Part shown: positions 1-11,645 of the stretch, in pieces
How positions within the stretch are numbered: position 1 is the stretch's first letter
Layout of the letters: every line of letters starts with the position of its first letter
NCBI GenBank assembly: GCA_023105745.1
Contig: JALGQZ010000006.1
Span: 287,359 to 351,358, forward strand
Direction: 5' to 3'
DNA: 64,000 bases
Source: Austropuccinia psidii
Lineage: Eukaryota; Basidiomycota; Pucciniomycetes; Pucciniales; Sphaerophragmiaceae
The notes under the pieces: model-generated
Databases searched by the model: none
What the model was told of the DNA's origin: nothing
Seen by the model: only the letters and a program-made list of their open reading frames with translations
Translations under genes and position numbers: made by a program

Positions 1-1217
1 GAGACAGTGTTTAGTAATAAAAATAATATTTAGAGTATATTGATTCAAAGAATTAGTATGTATATAAGTAAGATCATTAATTAATATTAAATATAATAGA
101 GGCTTAATGTATGAATAATTGTGATTTTCAGATTCTTAATAATATAATAAATTTAACTAAAAAATAATGATATTTCTCAATAGATCTTGTGATAATTTAA
201 GATTAATTATGTTAATGTGAGTCTAATTTATAATATGATGTAGATTTTCTGTTAGCTACTATCAGATATAAATTACTGGTAATAAGCTACTTATCCTTGA
301 TAATTGGATTAGAATATTTTGATAATTAAGAGCTTACATTCTAGTCCAGGAATGGGATAATCATTCTCTTTCTTGGTATATATCTTGAAATTTGAAGGAG
401 GAAAAAAGTTTAGGGAAGTGGTGCTTATTTTATTTTTTTGAGGTACCAACATTTTTTTCATGGTAAGATTATTTTCTCTCTTTTAAAATTAATCCAATTC
501 AAGTGTAAATTGAGGCTTTTTATCTTTATTTGTGCTGATATTCCTGTAAATTTGATGTAATTCATATTTAAAATATGAAGTCATTGAGCTGATGAGGCTA
601 TATAATTTAATAAAATCCTCTGGGGGTTACAATTTTGAGCTTAGCCATTAATATAAATGCGGCTTTGTACTATGATTCTGATTTATTTGTAATATTTAAA
701 GTTAATCCTGAGCTGAAAGGTAATTCTTTTCTGTGTTTTATATATTTTTACTAAGATATAAATTTTATTTTAAAAAGTTTATATTTAAGATTTGATAAAT
801 TTAGGAGTAAATATTTTTTTGGGTAATTTATCAAGGATTTAAGCTGAACTTGAAATATTGGTAAAGATTTTATTTAGGTTTAAATCACTATGAATTTCAA
901 ATATCACATAAGTTGAAAAACAAAATATATCAGAAACCTCTCTCTATAGATTTTTTTTGGAAGTAATTAGATTAATTCTGTATTTATATGTTATATTACA
1001 TAAATATAAGATCTGTTTCATCAAATTATATAAATAAAAATTATTTCTAATTTATTAAAATAAAAATAAATGAATAATAAATTGATTAGTATTAAATTTC
1101 TTGTATTTATTTCAAATTCTAAATTCTTTAGGGATATATATTTTTTTTCATCAAGATCATATTTTAACCTTGAATTTTCTAATGTTTAATTTTTAAAATA
1201 CTCAGGAGGAGTAATAA
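1..1217. other. A+T-rich sequence without recognisable gene
   Basis: No reading frame, repeat or RNA gene is recognisable here. The last five bases (1213-1217, AATAA) look like the left target-site duplication of the adjoining gypsy element; the right copy is AAGAA at 11641-11645. Confidence 0.6.
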
Positions 1218-3116
1218 TTTAAGGTTTCACTATGAAACAATAAGTGAATATTACAAATATTTCACTAATTGTACTATGAATTTCCTTATTAGTTTAATAA
1301 ATTAAATAAAAAATAATCATAATTATGGCATAAAATTATTATATTTTTAAAGAAAAAGAATAATATAATATCAATATATTGATATATTTAAAGCTCTTTA
1401 TTATTGTTACAAGAAAATAATAAAGGCATAAAAAATTGTTTTTTAATAATAAAAAACAATTAACAACGATAATATTACTAATATTCATGTTATATATTAA
1501 TATAAATGATATGTATATAATGAAAGAATTATTAAAAGTAATAATAAGGAGAAAATAACCTACTTTTAACACTTAATATAATAATATTGAGTGATTTTAC
1601 ACCAAAAAATGTAAATACAACTTATTTGAATTGTATTTACAGAATAGAATAAAAGAAATTACAAATAACCTAAGTTTTACATGGAAAATCAGATTTATAG
1701 AGAAATATAGCAAAAAAAATTAAACAAATAGAGTAATCACATTAATATTGATTATTTTAACCTTTGGTATTTGATAATATAAATGATTTATATATAAAGA
1801 ACAAAGATTTTACCTTTTTATTTAGTGTTTTATTATTTTTGATGCATCTGAGGGGGAAATAGGGTAAAAAGGGCTCTATTTATAGTAAATTCCTCCCTTC
1901 TGAAGTCCAGAAGGCTTCCAGTAGATGTTTAATGTTGGTATCCACTGGAATTGATCAGTATTTTAAGGCTTAGTGATGATTACATCATAATCAAACCATC
2001 TCATCTCATTATTACACCATTATTTAGAGTTATAACTATAGCTCTAAGTTTGATGACATGATAGGCTTGGAAGAAGCCTAAAATTTGTGGATTTTATTAT
2101 TCTAAATCATAATCTAATAGTATTCACCAGCTTTATCACTTATATAACTGTTAAGCTTAAAATAAGATTATAGTGAGTGATTATAAATGATCAATTTTAA
2201 GCTTAAACTTTGATCATTCATAGCTTTCAAGTTATACACGCTACAGCCATTCCAAGAGTGAATTCTAATAGCTCAAAATGTACCTATCAAACTTCCAAGG
2301 GAATTTTATTATATCATTAAAGCTCTATTTTTGATTATTTTTCTTGTATCTCATCTTTTCTGTTGAAATTCAATATTTCAAACTTCAAACCATGATTTCA
2401 GGGGGCGGTACCTTCAATATTATGATAAAAAAATACATCATTATTCACATATGAAATAGTAGAACCTGAATATCCACTTTATTTTAAGTTTGAACCACTT
2501 TAACAACAAAATGGTCAACAGCTCTAGCAATTTTGTTCAATAAACCCTTACAAGCTATAGCCTTGTTTATAACTTGTCAAATGAATTCCATATATGTGCT
2601 AGTAAAGTAATTGAGTGCAAACTTTTTTTTTGGTTTAACTATCTATCATGTATATTTTAGGAGATATTAGCTAAAAACCATGAATGTATGCACTGACCAA
2701 AAAAGTGCATATATTCAGCTTAATTCCTTAAGTATTAAATTTAGAGAAATGACATACAATTGTTTTATGTGTAGAATTTAATGGGGAATCCAATTTTGAA
2801 ATTTATCCCACATGTTGTTTCATTCTTTTCTGAGATAAATAAGAACTTAGGTCTTTTTATGGCATTTTTAGCTTATTACTCATTAGTTATTGACTTTACA
2901 AATATTCCATAAAAATGATATATGTGTGTTTTATCATGGGGAATCTAGTGGTGTAATTTCTTTCAAATTTTTATTAATCAGATTCTGAGTTAATTAAGCA
3001 TTTATGCTTTATCATGGTATTCTTACTTATTTTAAGATAATTATTCCTCAAAATAATTATTGTAAAGTTTTTTTTGTGACATTTTTGGATATGTGGTAAT
3101 ATCTCAAAGGCTCACA
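1218..3116 (-). repeat. 3' LTR of the first gypsy element
   Basis: Left copy of the LTR, 1899 bp. It aligns along its length with 9703-11640, with the solo LTR 14510-16276 and, in reverse, with 59320-61279. It contains the TATA-like box at 1876-1884 and a hairpin at 2682-2716. On the minus strand it begins TGTGAGCC at 3116. Confidence 0.93.
1876..1884 (-). promoter_or_regulatory. LTR TATA box (3' LTR copy)
   Basis: Minus strand reads TATAAATAG about 1.23 kb into the LTR. The same motif occurs at the equivalent place in the other copies, so it is probably the core promoter that sets the U3/R border of the family. Confidence 0.6.
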
Positions 3117-3126
3117 TTCCCTACCC
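3117..3126 (-). other. Polypurine tract of the first gypsy element
   Basis: Minus strand reads GGGTAGGGAA directly in front of the 3' LTR start TGTGAGCC, after a run of T. A purine block at this position is the plus-strand DNA primer of LTR elements and independently confirms the LTR edge. Confidence 0.7.
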
Positions 3127-3234
3127 AAAAAAAATATTTTACAACAATCTGATAGAGTTAATTAGGGTATAATCAACTGTCCTACCTCTTCATTAGACTT
3201 TCTTAGTCTTGAAGCTCAATGATGCTTAACTCTT

Positions 3235-4929
3235 TTATCCTTTAGGTCTTCTTTCATGTCTGAACCTTCTTAGTAGTTTATCAGAATTAGTTATATATTT
3301 CTCAAGTATCAATTAATCTTCTTGAGCTGGGTTTCTATACATTACAAGGTATTCCCTTTCTTTTTTGTTTCTTGTCATTCTTTCTTTAAGGGATTTTACA
3401 GTTTTCTTTTCTTCTCCTTCTTCTAGGGGGGGGGATTTCAAGTGGGGGTTTATTTCTTAGTGGAAATAATTCCTTGTCACTTGAGCTGTAAGGTTTTATC
3501 AGTCTTATGGGGAAAATTGGGTGTCTGTTCATAAGTTCACCTGTTAGCTCTAATTGCACAGAATTAGGTCCATGTAGTGCTTTTATCATAAATGGTCCTG
3601 CAAAGGAATCTTTCAATTTCTTTGGGCCTTTTATATTATTAATATTAAGAGTAGATACCAAGACCAATCATCCTAATTAAAATTCAGGTGGTTTATGAGT
3701 TTTATCCCATCTCCCTTTTGCATATTTAAAAGAGTCTTGCATACATCTGTTTGCATGATGTCTTGCTTTGTCAAGAATTATTTTAAAACTGCTTGCTGTT
3801 GGATGTATATCCACTAAGTCCTTTTTGAGGCTATCATAAGGAAGTCTTGTATTTCAACCTTTTTCTAACATTTCTGGTGTTTTGCCAGTTGAAGAATGGA
3901 TTGATGTTTTATATTCCAGTTCAAGAGCTGGTATTAAGGTACACCAATCATGGGTAAAGCCATCAGAGTCTTTGAGTTCTAGTATATAAGCACAGAATCT
4001 TCTGATCATTTCTTCTAGGGTCTGTATCATTCTTTCTGCTAGACCATCAGTTTGAGGGTGGTAAGCTGTTGAGAATGATAACTTTGTTCCAAACAAGCTA
4101 TGGAGGTTTGTCCATAATGCTGAAGTGAATTTTGGGTCTCTGTCACTTATGATATTTTGGAATAAGCCTGTGTGGCTAATAACGTTTTTCCATATCATTA
4201 TGGCTGTGTCCATAGCTGTTTCATCTTCATGACATGGGAAGAACATTGGAGTTTTTCTGTATCTGTCAACCAGTACTAGGCATTAATTATAACTCCTGTA
4301 TCCTCCTGGAGGTAAGGCTGTTACCCAATCCATGTGAACTATTTCCCATGGGGATTTTGGTTCTTGGATTTGGATCATAATTCCAAATTTCTTTCTTGTG
4401 GATCTATTTGCTTTTTGACATATGTCACAGGTTTGGAAGTATTCTGAAACATATTTTCTCCAATTTGGCTACCAAGAGCACATTTTAACCCTTTCCAGTG
4501 TCCTATCCTCTGAGAGATGTCCAGATGCAAACTATCATGACATTAATGTAATATAGTATCCATCAAGGTTCTATCTGTTAAGGTCATGACACATGTGTGT
4601 TTTGTCCTATGATACAGTATTCCATCAAGGAGGTGGAATCTTCCTTCATCATATGCTTTTTTCCATATTTCATCTACTTTGGATGAGAGTGATGGGTATT
4701 TGCAGTATTTCATCAGGAGCTGGTATAGGATATGACAGTTATTATCCATTTTATATCTTTCTTTAACTTTATTAAAGAATTCTGTGCCAATATCTGTGAC
4801 AAATATGCCTTTTATATGGTTCTCTTCCTGTGGTACCCATGCTGGGTTTTCAGGTGTATTTGCTAAAGCCCATCTAGTAAGACCATTTTCATTTTTGTAA
4901 ATTTGACCAGATTTATGAACTATAGTCAT
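3235..4929 (-). pseudogene. pol: Integrase with C-terminal chromodomain-like tail (pol, decayed)
   Basis: Integrase part of the first gypsy polyprotein. The HHCC zinc domain is readable around 4400-4560 (SGHLSEDRTL and, further on, TCDICQKANR). The DDE core at 3854-4246 keeps ISDRDPKF with its Asp, FSTAYHPQTDG, and Glu in GLAERMIQTLEE. The segment at 3386-3667 carries the GPKKLKDSFAGPF linker typical of the gypsy integrase C terminus. The last frame before the stop at 3235-3237 reads REYLVMYRNP then a stop, later LLRRFRHERRP, which looks like a degraded chromodomain-type module. Several stops and frame changes separate these blocks, so it is a pseudogene. Confidence 0.85.
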
Positions 4930-4941
4930 ATTTCCTCTATA

Positions 4942-6261
4942 TTATTGGATAGAAATTTGCCATCTTAGCATATGTCTATTTGGTGTCTTCATGTTGGACA
5001 AAGATTTTACAGCATTAAAGTCTGTAATTACATAAAATACTGTACCATCCAAATAATAATGTAATTTTTTTAAAGACCTCACTAAGCAAAGACATTCCGT
5101 TTGGCTTGCTACATACCTTGCTTCTGTTGGCTTACTTTGTCTTGAAATGAAGCAAATTGGTCCTTCAACAGGTTTATCATTTATAATTTGTGTCTGGTGT
5201 AGTGCAGAACCTAATCCTTCTCCACAAGCATCAATGTATAGTTTGAAAGGTAATTTCCAATCTGGCATTAGAAGAAATGGGGAATTTTCAAGGGCATTTC
5301 TAAATCACTCATATGCTTTTAATATTTCTTCAGTAATTTTATAAACTTTCTGTTGGTCACAGAGTTTATACAAGGATTTGGCTATTATTGCAAAGTACTT
5401 CATATGTTGTCTGTAGTAACCAGCAAATCATAGAAATAATTGCATTTTTTTTTTGGTTTGGGGAATTGGTTTCAGTAGTACTGCTGCTACTTTGTTTTTA
5501 TCTATGCCCAACCTTAGTCCAGATAAAACATGTCCTAGTGCTTTCAGCTCACTATATGCAAAATAACAATTTTTAAGGGAAACTTTCATATTTACTTGCA
5601 CTATTTTCTGTAGTACCCTTTCTAGTCTTGTTAAGTGACTTTCCCAAGTTTCTGAGCAAGCTATGATATCATCAATATAGATAATTTACCATCATTCTGA
5701 TAAATCTTCAGGAAATATGGTATTCATCATCCTTTGATAATGGGAAGGTGCATTTTTTATACCAAATGGAATTCTTAAATATTCATATATCCCCCAGTGG
5801 ACTGTTATCCCCAGTAGTTTCTTAGCATTGTCTGTCAAGACATTTTTATCAAATCATTTTAGAGAATCCATGGATGTAATGAGCTTAGCCTGTGACAATT
5901 GTGTCAATGTCTCATGAATTCTGGGTATTTGATATCTGTCAGGGATATTGTAGGTGTTTAGAGCTCTAAAGTCCCCTACCATCCTTGATTTTCCATTATG
6001 CCAAGTAATAATGACAGGTGTAGTGACCTCTACCTGTTCATTATGTTTTACTTTCCTTAATAGCCCAAGGTCCATTGATTCTTTAATGTCTACCTCTAAG
6101 GATTTTCTAGCTCTTGGGCTAGCTGGGTAAGCTGGTCTTCTTAACAGAGGTGGATAAGGTTCTTCTAAATTAAGGATAATGTCTACTTCATGTCCAATAA
6201 TGGCACCTAGTGGCTCTTTGTCAGTTGCAAAGGCATATTTTATATTTGAATGAGAGGTCAA
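4942..6261 (-). pseudogene. pol: Reverse transcriptase and RNase H (pol, decayed)
   Basis: RT begins in the frame 5854-6261 with the fingers region (RPAYPASPRAR, RMVGDFRALNTY, PDRYQIPRIHETL) and the motif A Asp in ITSMDSLK. Further on, across several stops and frame changes at 5300-5850, it shows FGIKNAPSHYQRMM and an intact YIDD catalytic box. RNase H at 4942-5268 starts [16 protein letters not shown] and continues through [18 protein letters not shown] and [11 protein letters not shown]. Catalytic residues are largely kept although the frame is destroyed, which suggests decay by neutral point mutation. Confidence 0.9.
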
Positions 6262-6486
6262 TCAATTTTTCTTTCATTTTTTCTATTAATTCTTGATTGA
6301 ATTCTACCTCTTTAAGCTGGTCCCCTATGAAGAAATATTTTCCTGGTTTTTCTCTTCATTCTTTATGACTGTCATTTATTTTTTGTTATTTTAAAACCCA
6401 AATTTTTGCCTCTTATTGTCTCCTATGGTAAAATATCTGTCTTTTTGATTTGAGCTATCTATGACATAAATTGACAAGTAATCATT

Positions 6487-6794
6487 TCAAAGTATAAATT
6501 GGTTACTAGTACAGTTTTCCATTACTAAACAATCTACCTTAACTCTTATAAATTGTGCAGGGTGAGGAAAAATTATTTTTATGTCTATTATTCCAAGGGG
6601 ATTCATGCTTTTACTGGCACTGCTAAATTTGACTTCTTGTATTGGTATAGTTTTCCCTCCCAATCTGGTACAATTGATTCCAAATAACATTTACCAACAC
6701 ATGTACAGTATGCTCCTGTATCCAAGTTCACCTTTTCATCTGAGTTCTCAACCATTACAATGCTTATACTTGACTTTCCAGCTGTATATCCCAT
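6487..6794 (-). pseudogene. pol: Retropepsin-type protease (pol, frameshifted)
   Basis: The frame 6603-6794 holds the aspartic protease active site VNLDTGAYCTCVGKCYL (DTGA intact). The fold continues in another frame at 6487-6690 with VKFSSASKSMNPLGI and PHPAQFIRVKVDCLVMEN, so one frameshift lies near 6600-6690. Its place between gag and RT is usual for Ty3/gypsy. Confidence 0.85.
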
Positions 6795-6959
6795 TCCTTT
6801 TTCTAATTTGGCTCTATACAGTTTGGAATCTTGTATGTTTGTCAGGCTTGTATCAGATTTTCCAACTTGTGGTAAGTTTGAGTTGACATCTAATACTTAA
6901 AATATTAAATCAATATTATTAGTTTGTGCATTAATTATATTAATTTAATCACTTCCAGA

Positions 6960-9343
6960 GGTTTATGACTCTTCAGTGTCTTTTTCAGAATCTAATTCTT
7001 CTTCTTTGTCATTGTGGTCATCCATTTCCACAATTTTATTTATCTTTGCTTTTTTAAGGAAATTATTGGCTAAGTTTCCAATACCTCCACATTTATGGCA
7101 TTTTCTTTTCTCATTACTGTTGGGTGTATTGGGCTTGAAAGGCTCTCTTGGTTTATCTTTCTTGATAAATGTTTCATTTGGACTTTTGATGTCCACGTTT
7201 TTCCAAGCTCTACCAATTTTAGTTCTTGTCACTATATCTTCCAGTGCATTGATATAGTCCTCTGTGGAGCATGGTTCTATGCACCTGCTTCTCAGGGCAT
7301 GTTCTAATCCCCCCCACATTTCTTAAGTATCTTCATGTGCACCATCTTTTGTTAAATTTCTGGTTACAGTGCATTCAATATTTCAACTTGTTTCAAGAAC
7401 CAAGTCAAAGGCTTATCCTTATCTGGATCAAAGAAGGAATTTTCAAATGCATTTTAAATTTTGTAACTCCAGGAATCATTTCCCCATTTGGTGATTATTT
7501 CATTTTTCCACCAAGACCAGGTATTTTTACCATTGGTTTATCTTATGCCATAATACCATATTCTTGCATATTTTTCAAATAATGAAAGTTACATTTCAGT
7601 GAGCAATTTATCTGGTATGGCATAATATTCTTGTAACATATCAATTGTTTTAATGAATGACATATGGTTATATTCACCTTCACCTGTGAATTTTGGCCAT
7701 TCTTTTAATTGAGGTGCTTTCTTCATTAAGACTTGGCTATTTTCTTGATGACTGCAGTCTGTCATGAATGGGTTTGTTATTTCCTCTTTTGGTTTAACAG
7801 GATTCTTATGGGAGAAAATGGGGTTGATAACTTAGGCATATTTAAGTTAGCCTCATTTATTTTATCCATTCTTTAAGTCATAAGTCTTATTTCACTCTGA
7901 ATGTCATACTTAAGATTCATTCTTGCTTAATCACTCTTTTATACATGGTATAGAAGTAATTTTTAATGTGATGAAGTCTTTTATTCAAATTTTCAAACAG
8001 AAATACTTAATTTGTTTAATTTTTCTGTTAAATTGTCAATACTCACATCATAATTGATTGTGAAAGTTCTTTCTTTATTATCTTTTATGAATTTATACAA
8101 TTATTGTTGTCCTTGTATTTACTTTTGAGTATTATAAATTAGAATTTTTGGTTTATTATTTTAAATCATAAATTTAATGTTATCAATTTCTTTTTTGTTT
8201 TGTACAGCAATTTTCGTTCAAGATTATAAGCTGTTATTTATTTCTTGTAAGGATAATAGACTATTTTTAATGTCTTTAAGAGGTAAGATACTACCTCTAA
8301 TTTCATTTAAAGTATTTACAACATCAGGAGACAAAGTTATTTCTTTGAGAAATGAAGTTGTCTCATTCTTTGTTCCTTTTTTCCTTGAATTACATCAAGG
8401 TTCTGGCCATGTTGAAGACATTGTCCATAGCATCTTTTTGGATTTTTGGGATCCTGTAACTGGAGGAATATGGTTTTCTCTAATTCTTTTCCTTGTTCTT
8501 TTTCCCTTCTTGGGGAAGTTTTTTGGCTTGAGGCTTGCTGGTAGAAGCTACTGGGGCCTCTTCCTTGCTTGCCTCTTTCTTTTTGGTATGGTATTCCTTC
8601 ATCTTCTTGATTCGAGTCTTGGATTATAGTGGATTCGATCCATTGGATTATCTCACTATTTCCTCCTCTTTGAGGAAGTTTCTCAGGATATTCCAGGAGT
8701 TCATCACTCCTTGGTGGATTTGTGGCAACATTTCCAAATCTTTGTCCTTGTACAATGTGTAATACTGCTTGTACTGGCTCATATAAATGTCTATCTGAGT
8801 CCTCTGACTGTGATTTGTCCCTGTTGGAATTATTCATACTTAGTTCCAATTCTGGTTCAGAAATCATGGGCATGTCTGGGACTTTCCTTTTGGATATGGC
8901 ACTTCCTCCGTAAATTATGTTCCACTTGGGATTTTTCCCTTTCTTTTCCCTTTTGAGGGCTCAATTCTACTTCTGAGTCCACCTCCATCTGATTGGATGG
9001 AGTATTGGGATCCTCTTCTAATAGTAATAGTAAAAATTTAAGAAAACAAAAGATTTTTGAACACAAAAATCCTTTCATTGCAATTAAAAAGGAGGTACTC
9101 ACATTCAGAGTCCTGAATAGTGGGTCCTAGAAAGACTAATTCATTAGCTTTCTTTTTCTTATTGAAAATCGCTGTTGGAGAACTTGGACAAGGTTCTTCC
9201 ACCAATCTCTCAACATTGGTTTTATTATCCCATTCTGGGTTGTCTGCAAACACTAAAAAGACAAATGAATATAAGTCTTTTCTCAAAAGTATCATTTTTG
9301 ATAAGATATGGCAATTTCCATGTAAAAATTGCTTTAATAACAT
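6960..9343 (-). pseudogene. gag: Gag protein (decayed)
   Basis: Capsid-region frames in element order: 9038-9343, 8857-9102 (basic and acidic, NQMEVDSEVELSPQKGKERE), 8337-8873 (SSFYQQASSQKTSPRRE and DPKNPKRCYGQCLQHGQ) and 6960-7319 (CIEPCSTEDYINALEDIVTR). The nucleocapsid knuckle at the end reads CHKCGGIGNLANNF. The first two Cys remain, but His and the last Cys of the CCHC are replaced by Asn and Phe, so it could not bind zinc. The stretch 7320-8336 between the frames is broken by stops. Confidence 0.8.
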
Positions 9344-9686
9344 GAATGAAAGAAATGATAAAAAAGGATAAAAAAACTTTTCTTATTGGTTTTATATATA
9401 TATATAAATATTTGATTATTTCTATTTTTCAATAATAAAATAAAATTAAGATGATTATTTTTTAAAATTAATTTATAATATAAACTTATTTTTAATTTAT
9501 GAATATATTTCTTAATCACTAGATTCACTCAAAGAAAGTTATTTCAAGTCAAAGGATGTGAAAAACCACATGTAATACAGTACAATTGCTTTCTAAATGC
9601 CTCAATAGCTCTTAAAATAAATAAATATAATCTATTATTGGATAAACCCATCTTTAATCCTTTTTAAAGGTCTTTCAAGGGAAATA

Positions 9687-9700
9687 GGGCCAGGCCCCCA
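9687..9700 (-). other. Primer binding site of the first gypsy element
   Basis: Minus strand reads TGGGGGCCTGGCCC two bases inside the 5' LTR. It begins with TGG, the complement of a tRNA CCA end. The matching tRNA was not identified. Confidence 0.55.
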
Positions 9701-9702
9701 AA

Positions 9703-11640
9703 ATTAAGGTTTGACTATGAAACAATAAGTAAATATTACAAATATATCACTTATTGTCCTATAAATTTCCTTATTAATTTAATAAATGAAATAAGGAATT
9801 ATTATAATTATGGTGTAAAATTATTATATTATTAAATAAATATAATAAAGTAATTTATATCATAAAAATAAATTTATTAATGGAAATTAATTAATATGTT
9901 TGAAGCTCTTTATTATTGTTACCAAAAAATAATAAAGGCATAAAAAATTGTTTTTTAATGATAAAAAACAATTAATAACAATAATATTACTAATATCAAT
10001 GTTATATATTAATATATATACTGTTTATATTCATAAAAGAATTATTAATAGTAATAATAAAGAGAAATTATCATAATAGAGAAAATAACCTACTTTTAAC
10101 ACTTAATATAATAATTTTTAATGATTTTACCCCAAAAAAATGTAAATAAAACTTATTTAAATTGTATTTACAAAGTAAAATAAAAGAAATTACAAATATT
10201 CTACATTTTATGTGGAAAATATGATTTATAGAGAAATATAGAAAAAAAATTAAGCAAATAGAGTAATCACATCAATATTAATCATTATAATAAATATTAC
10301 CTTCGGTATTTGATAATATAAATGATTTATATATAAAGAATAAAGATTTTACCTTTTTATTTAGTGTTTTATTGTTTTTGATGCATCTGAGGGGTAAATG
10401 AAGTGAAAAGGGCTCTATTTATACTTAATTCCTCCTTTATAGAGTAAAGAAGGCTTCTAGTAGACGTGTACTGATGGTGCCCACTGGATTTGATCAGTAT
10501 TTCAAGGTTTAGTGATGATTACATCATAATCAAACCATCTTATCTCATTATTACACTATTATTTAGAGTTATCACTATAGCTCTAAGTTTGATGACATCA
10601 TAGGATTGGAAACAGCCTAAGCTTTGTGGATTCTATTAGTATTAATAATAATACTAATAGTATTCACCAGTTTTATCACTTATATAACTGTTAAGCTTAA
10701 AATAAGATTACAGTGAGTGATCATAAAGGATTAATTTTGAGCTTAAAATTTGATCATTAATACCCTTTAAGTTATAAATGCTACAGCCATTCAGAGAGTT
10801 AATTCTGATAGCTTGGCATGTACTTCTTAAACTTCCAAGAGAATTTCATTAAATCATCAAAACTCTCTTTTTGATGATTTTTATTGTATCTCATCTTTTC
10901 TGTCAAAATTCAATATTTTAATCTTCAAACCATGATTTCAGGGGCTTGTACCTGGGCTATTATAATGAAGGAATTTATAATTATTCACGTATGAGCTAGT
11001 AGAACCTGAATATCCACTTTATTTTAAGCCTGGACAACTTTGACAACAAAGTGGTCAACAGCTCTCACTATTTTGTTCAATAAACCCTTACAAGTTATAA
11101 CCTTGTTGATAACTTCTCAAATAAAGTTCATTTCTGTTTTCTTAAATTAATTAAGTGTTGACTTTTTTTTTGGTTCAATTCTATATAATGTATATTTCAG
11201 GAGATATTAGCTAAAAACCATGAATGTATGCACTGACCAAAAAAGTGCATATATTTAGCTTAATTCCTTAAGTATTGACTTTAGAGAAATGAAATAAGAT
11301 TATTTTATGTTTAGTTTTCAATGGGGAATCCAATGGTGCAATTAACTTCACATGTTCCTTTGTTGGTTTCTGGAATAAATAAGAATTTATGTCTTTTTAT
11401 GGCATTTTTAGCTTATTACTCATTAGTTATTGACTTTACAGATATGCCATAAGAATTATATATGTGTGTTTTATCATGGGAAATATAATGGTGTAATTTC
11501 TTTCACATTTTCATTCATCAGATTTCAATTTAATTCAGCATTTATGCTTTTTGATGGTATTTTTACTTATTTTAAGATAATTATTGTAAAGTTTTTCTTG
11601 TGATATTTTTGGATATGTGGTCATATCTCAAAGGCTCACA
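9703..11640 (-). repeat. 5' LTR of the first gypsy element
   Basis: Right copy of the LTR, 1938 bp, matching 1218-3116 along its length with scattered substitutions and small indels. TATA-like TATAAATAG (minus strand) at 10415-10423; hairpin at 11222-11256. Confidence 0.93.
10415..10423 (-). promoter_or_regulatory. LTR TATA box (5' LTR copy, promoter of the element)
   Basis: TATAAATAG on the minus strand, conserved in place with the other LTR copies. In this copy it would have driven the gag-pol transcript. Confidence 0.6.
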
Positions 11641-11645
11641 AAGAA

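Larger units (their letters stand above)
1218..11640 (-). mobile_element. Ty3/gypsy LTR retrotransposon, complete but decayed
   Basis: A 10.4-kb element in minus orientation bounded by two direct repeats of about 1.9 kb. It starts TGTGAGCC at 11640 and the other end reads as a decayed CCTTACA. The order gag, protease, reverse transcriptase, RNase H, integrase defines Ty3/gypsy. A primer binding site lies inside the 5' LTR and a polypurine tract inside the 3' LTR, exactly where the model needs them. The flanks AATAA/AAGAA match at four of five bases, as expected of an old target duplication. Both LTRs have diverged visibly and pol is broken by stops and frameshifts, so it is inactive. Gag and pol wording resembles elements known from Austropuccinia psidii (recalled, not searched). 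Confidence 0.93.

Noticed and set aside
8177..8629. A 150-codon plus-strand frame with hydrophobic segments
   Set aside because: Antisense to the gag frame 8337-8873; apparent membrane segments come from reading gag backwards.
3117..9702. Classifying the first element as an endogenous virus
   Set aside because: Domain order, LTRs and the lack of any envelope-like frame fit a fungal Ty3/gypsy retrotransposon.
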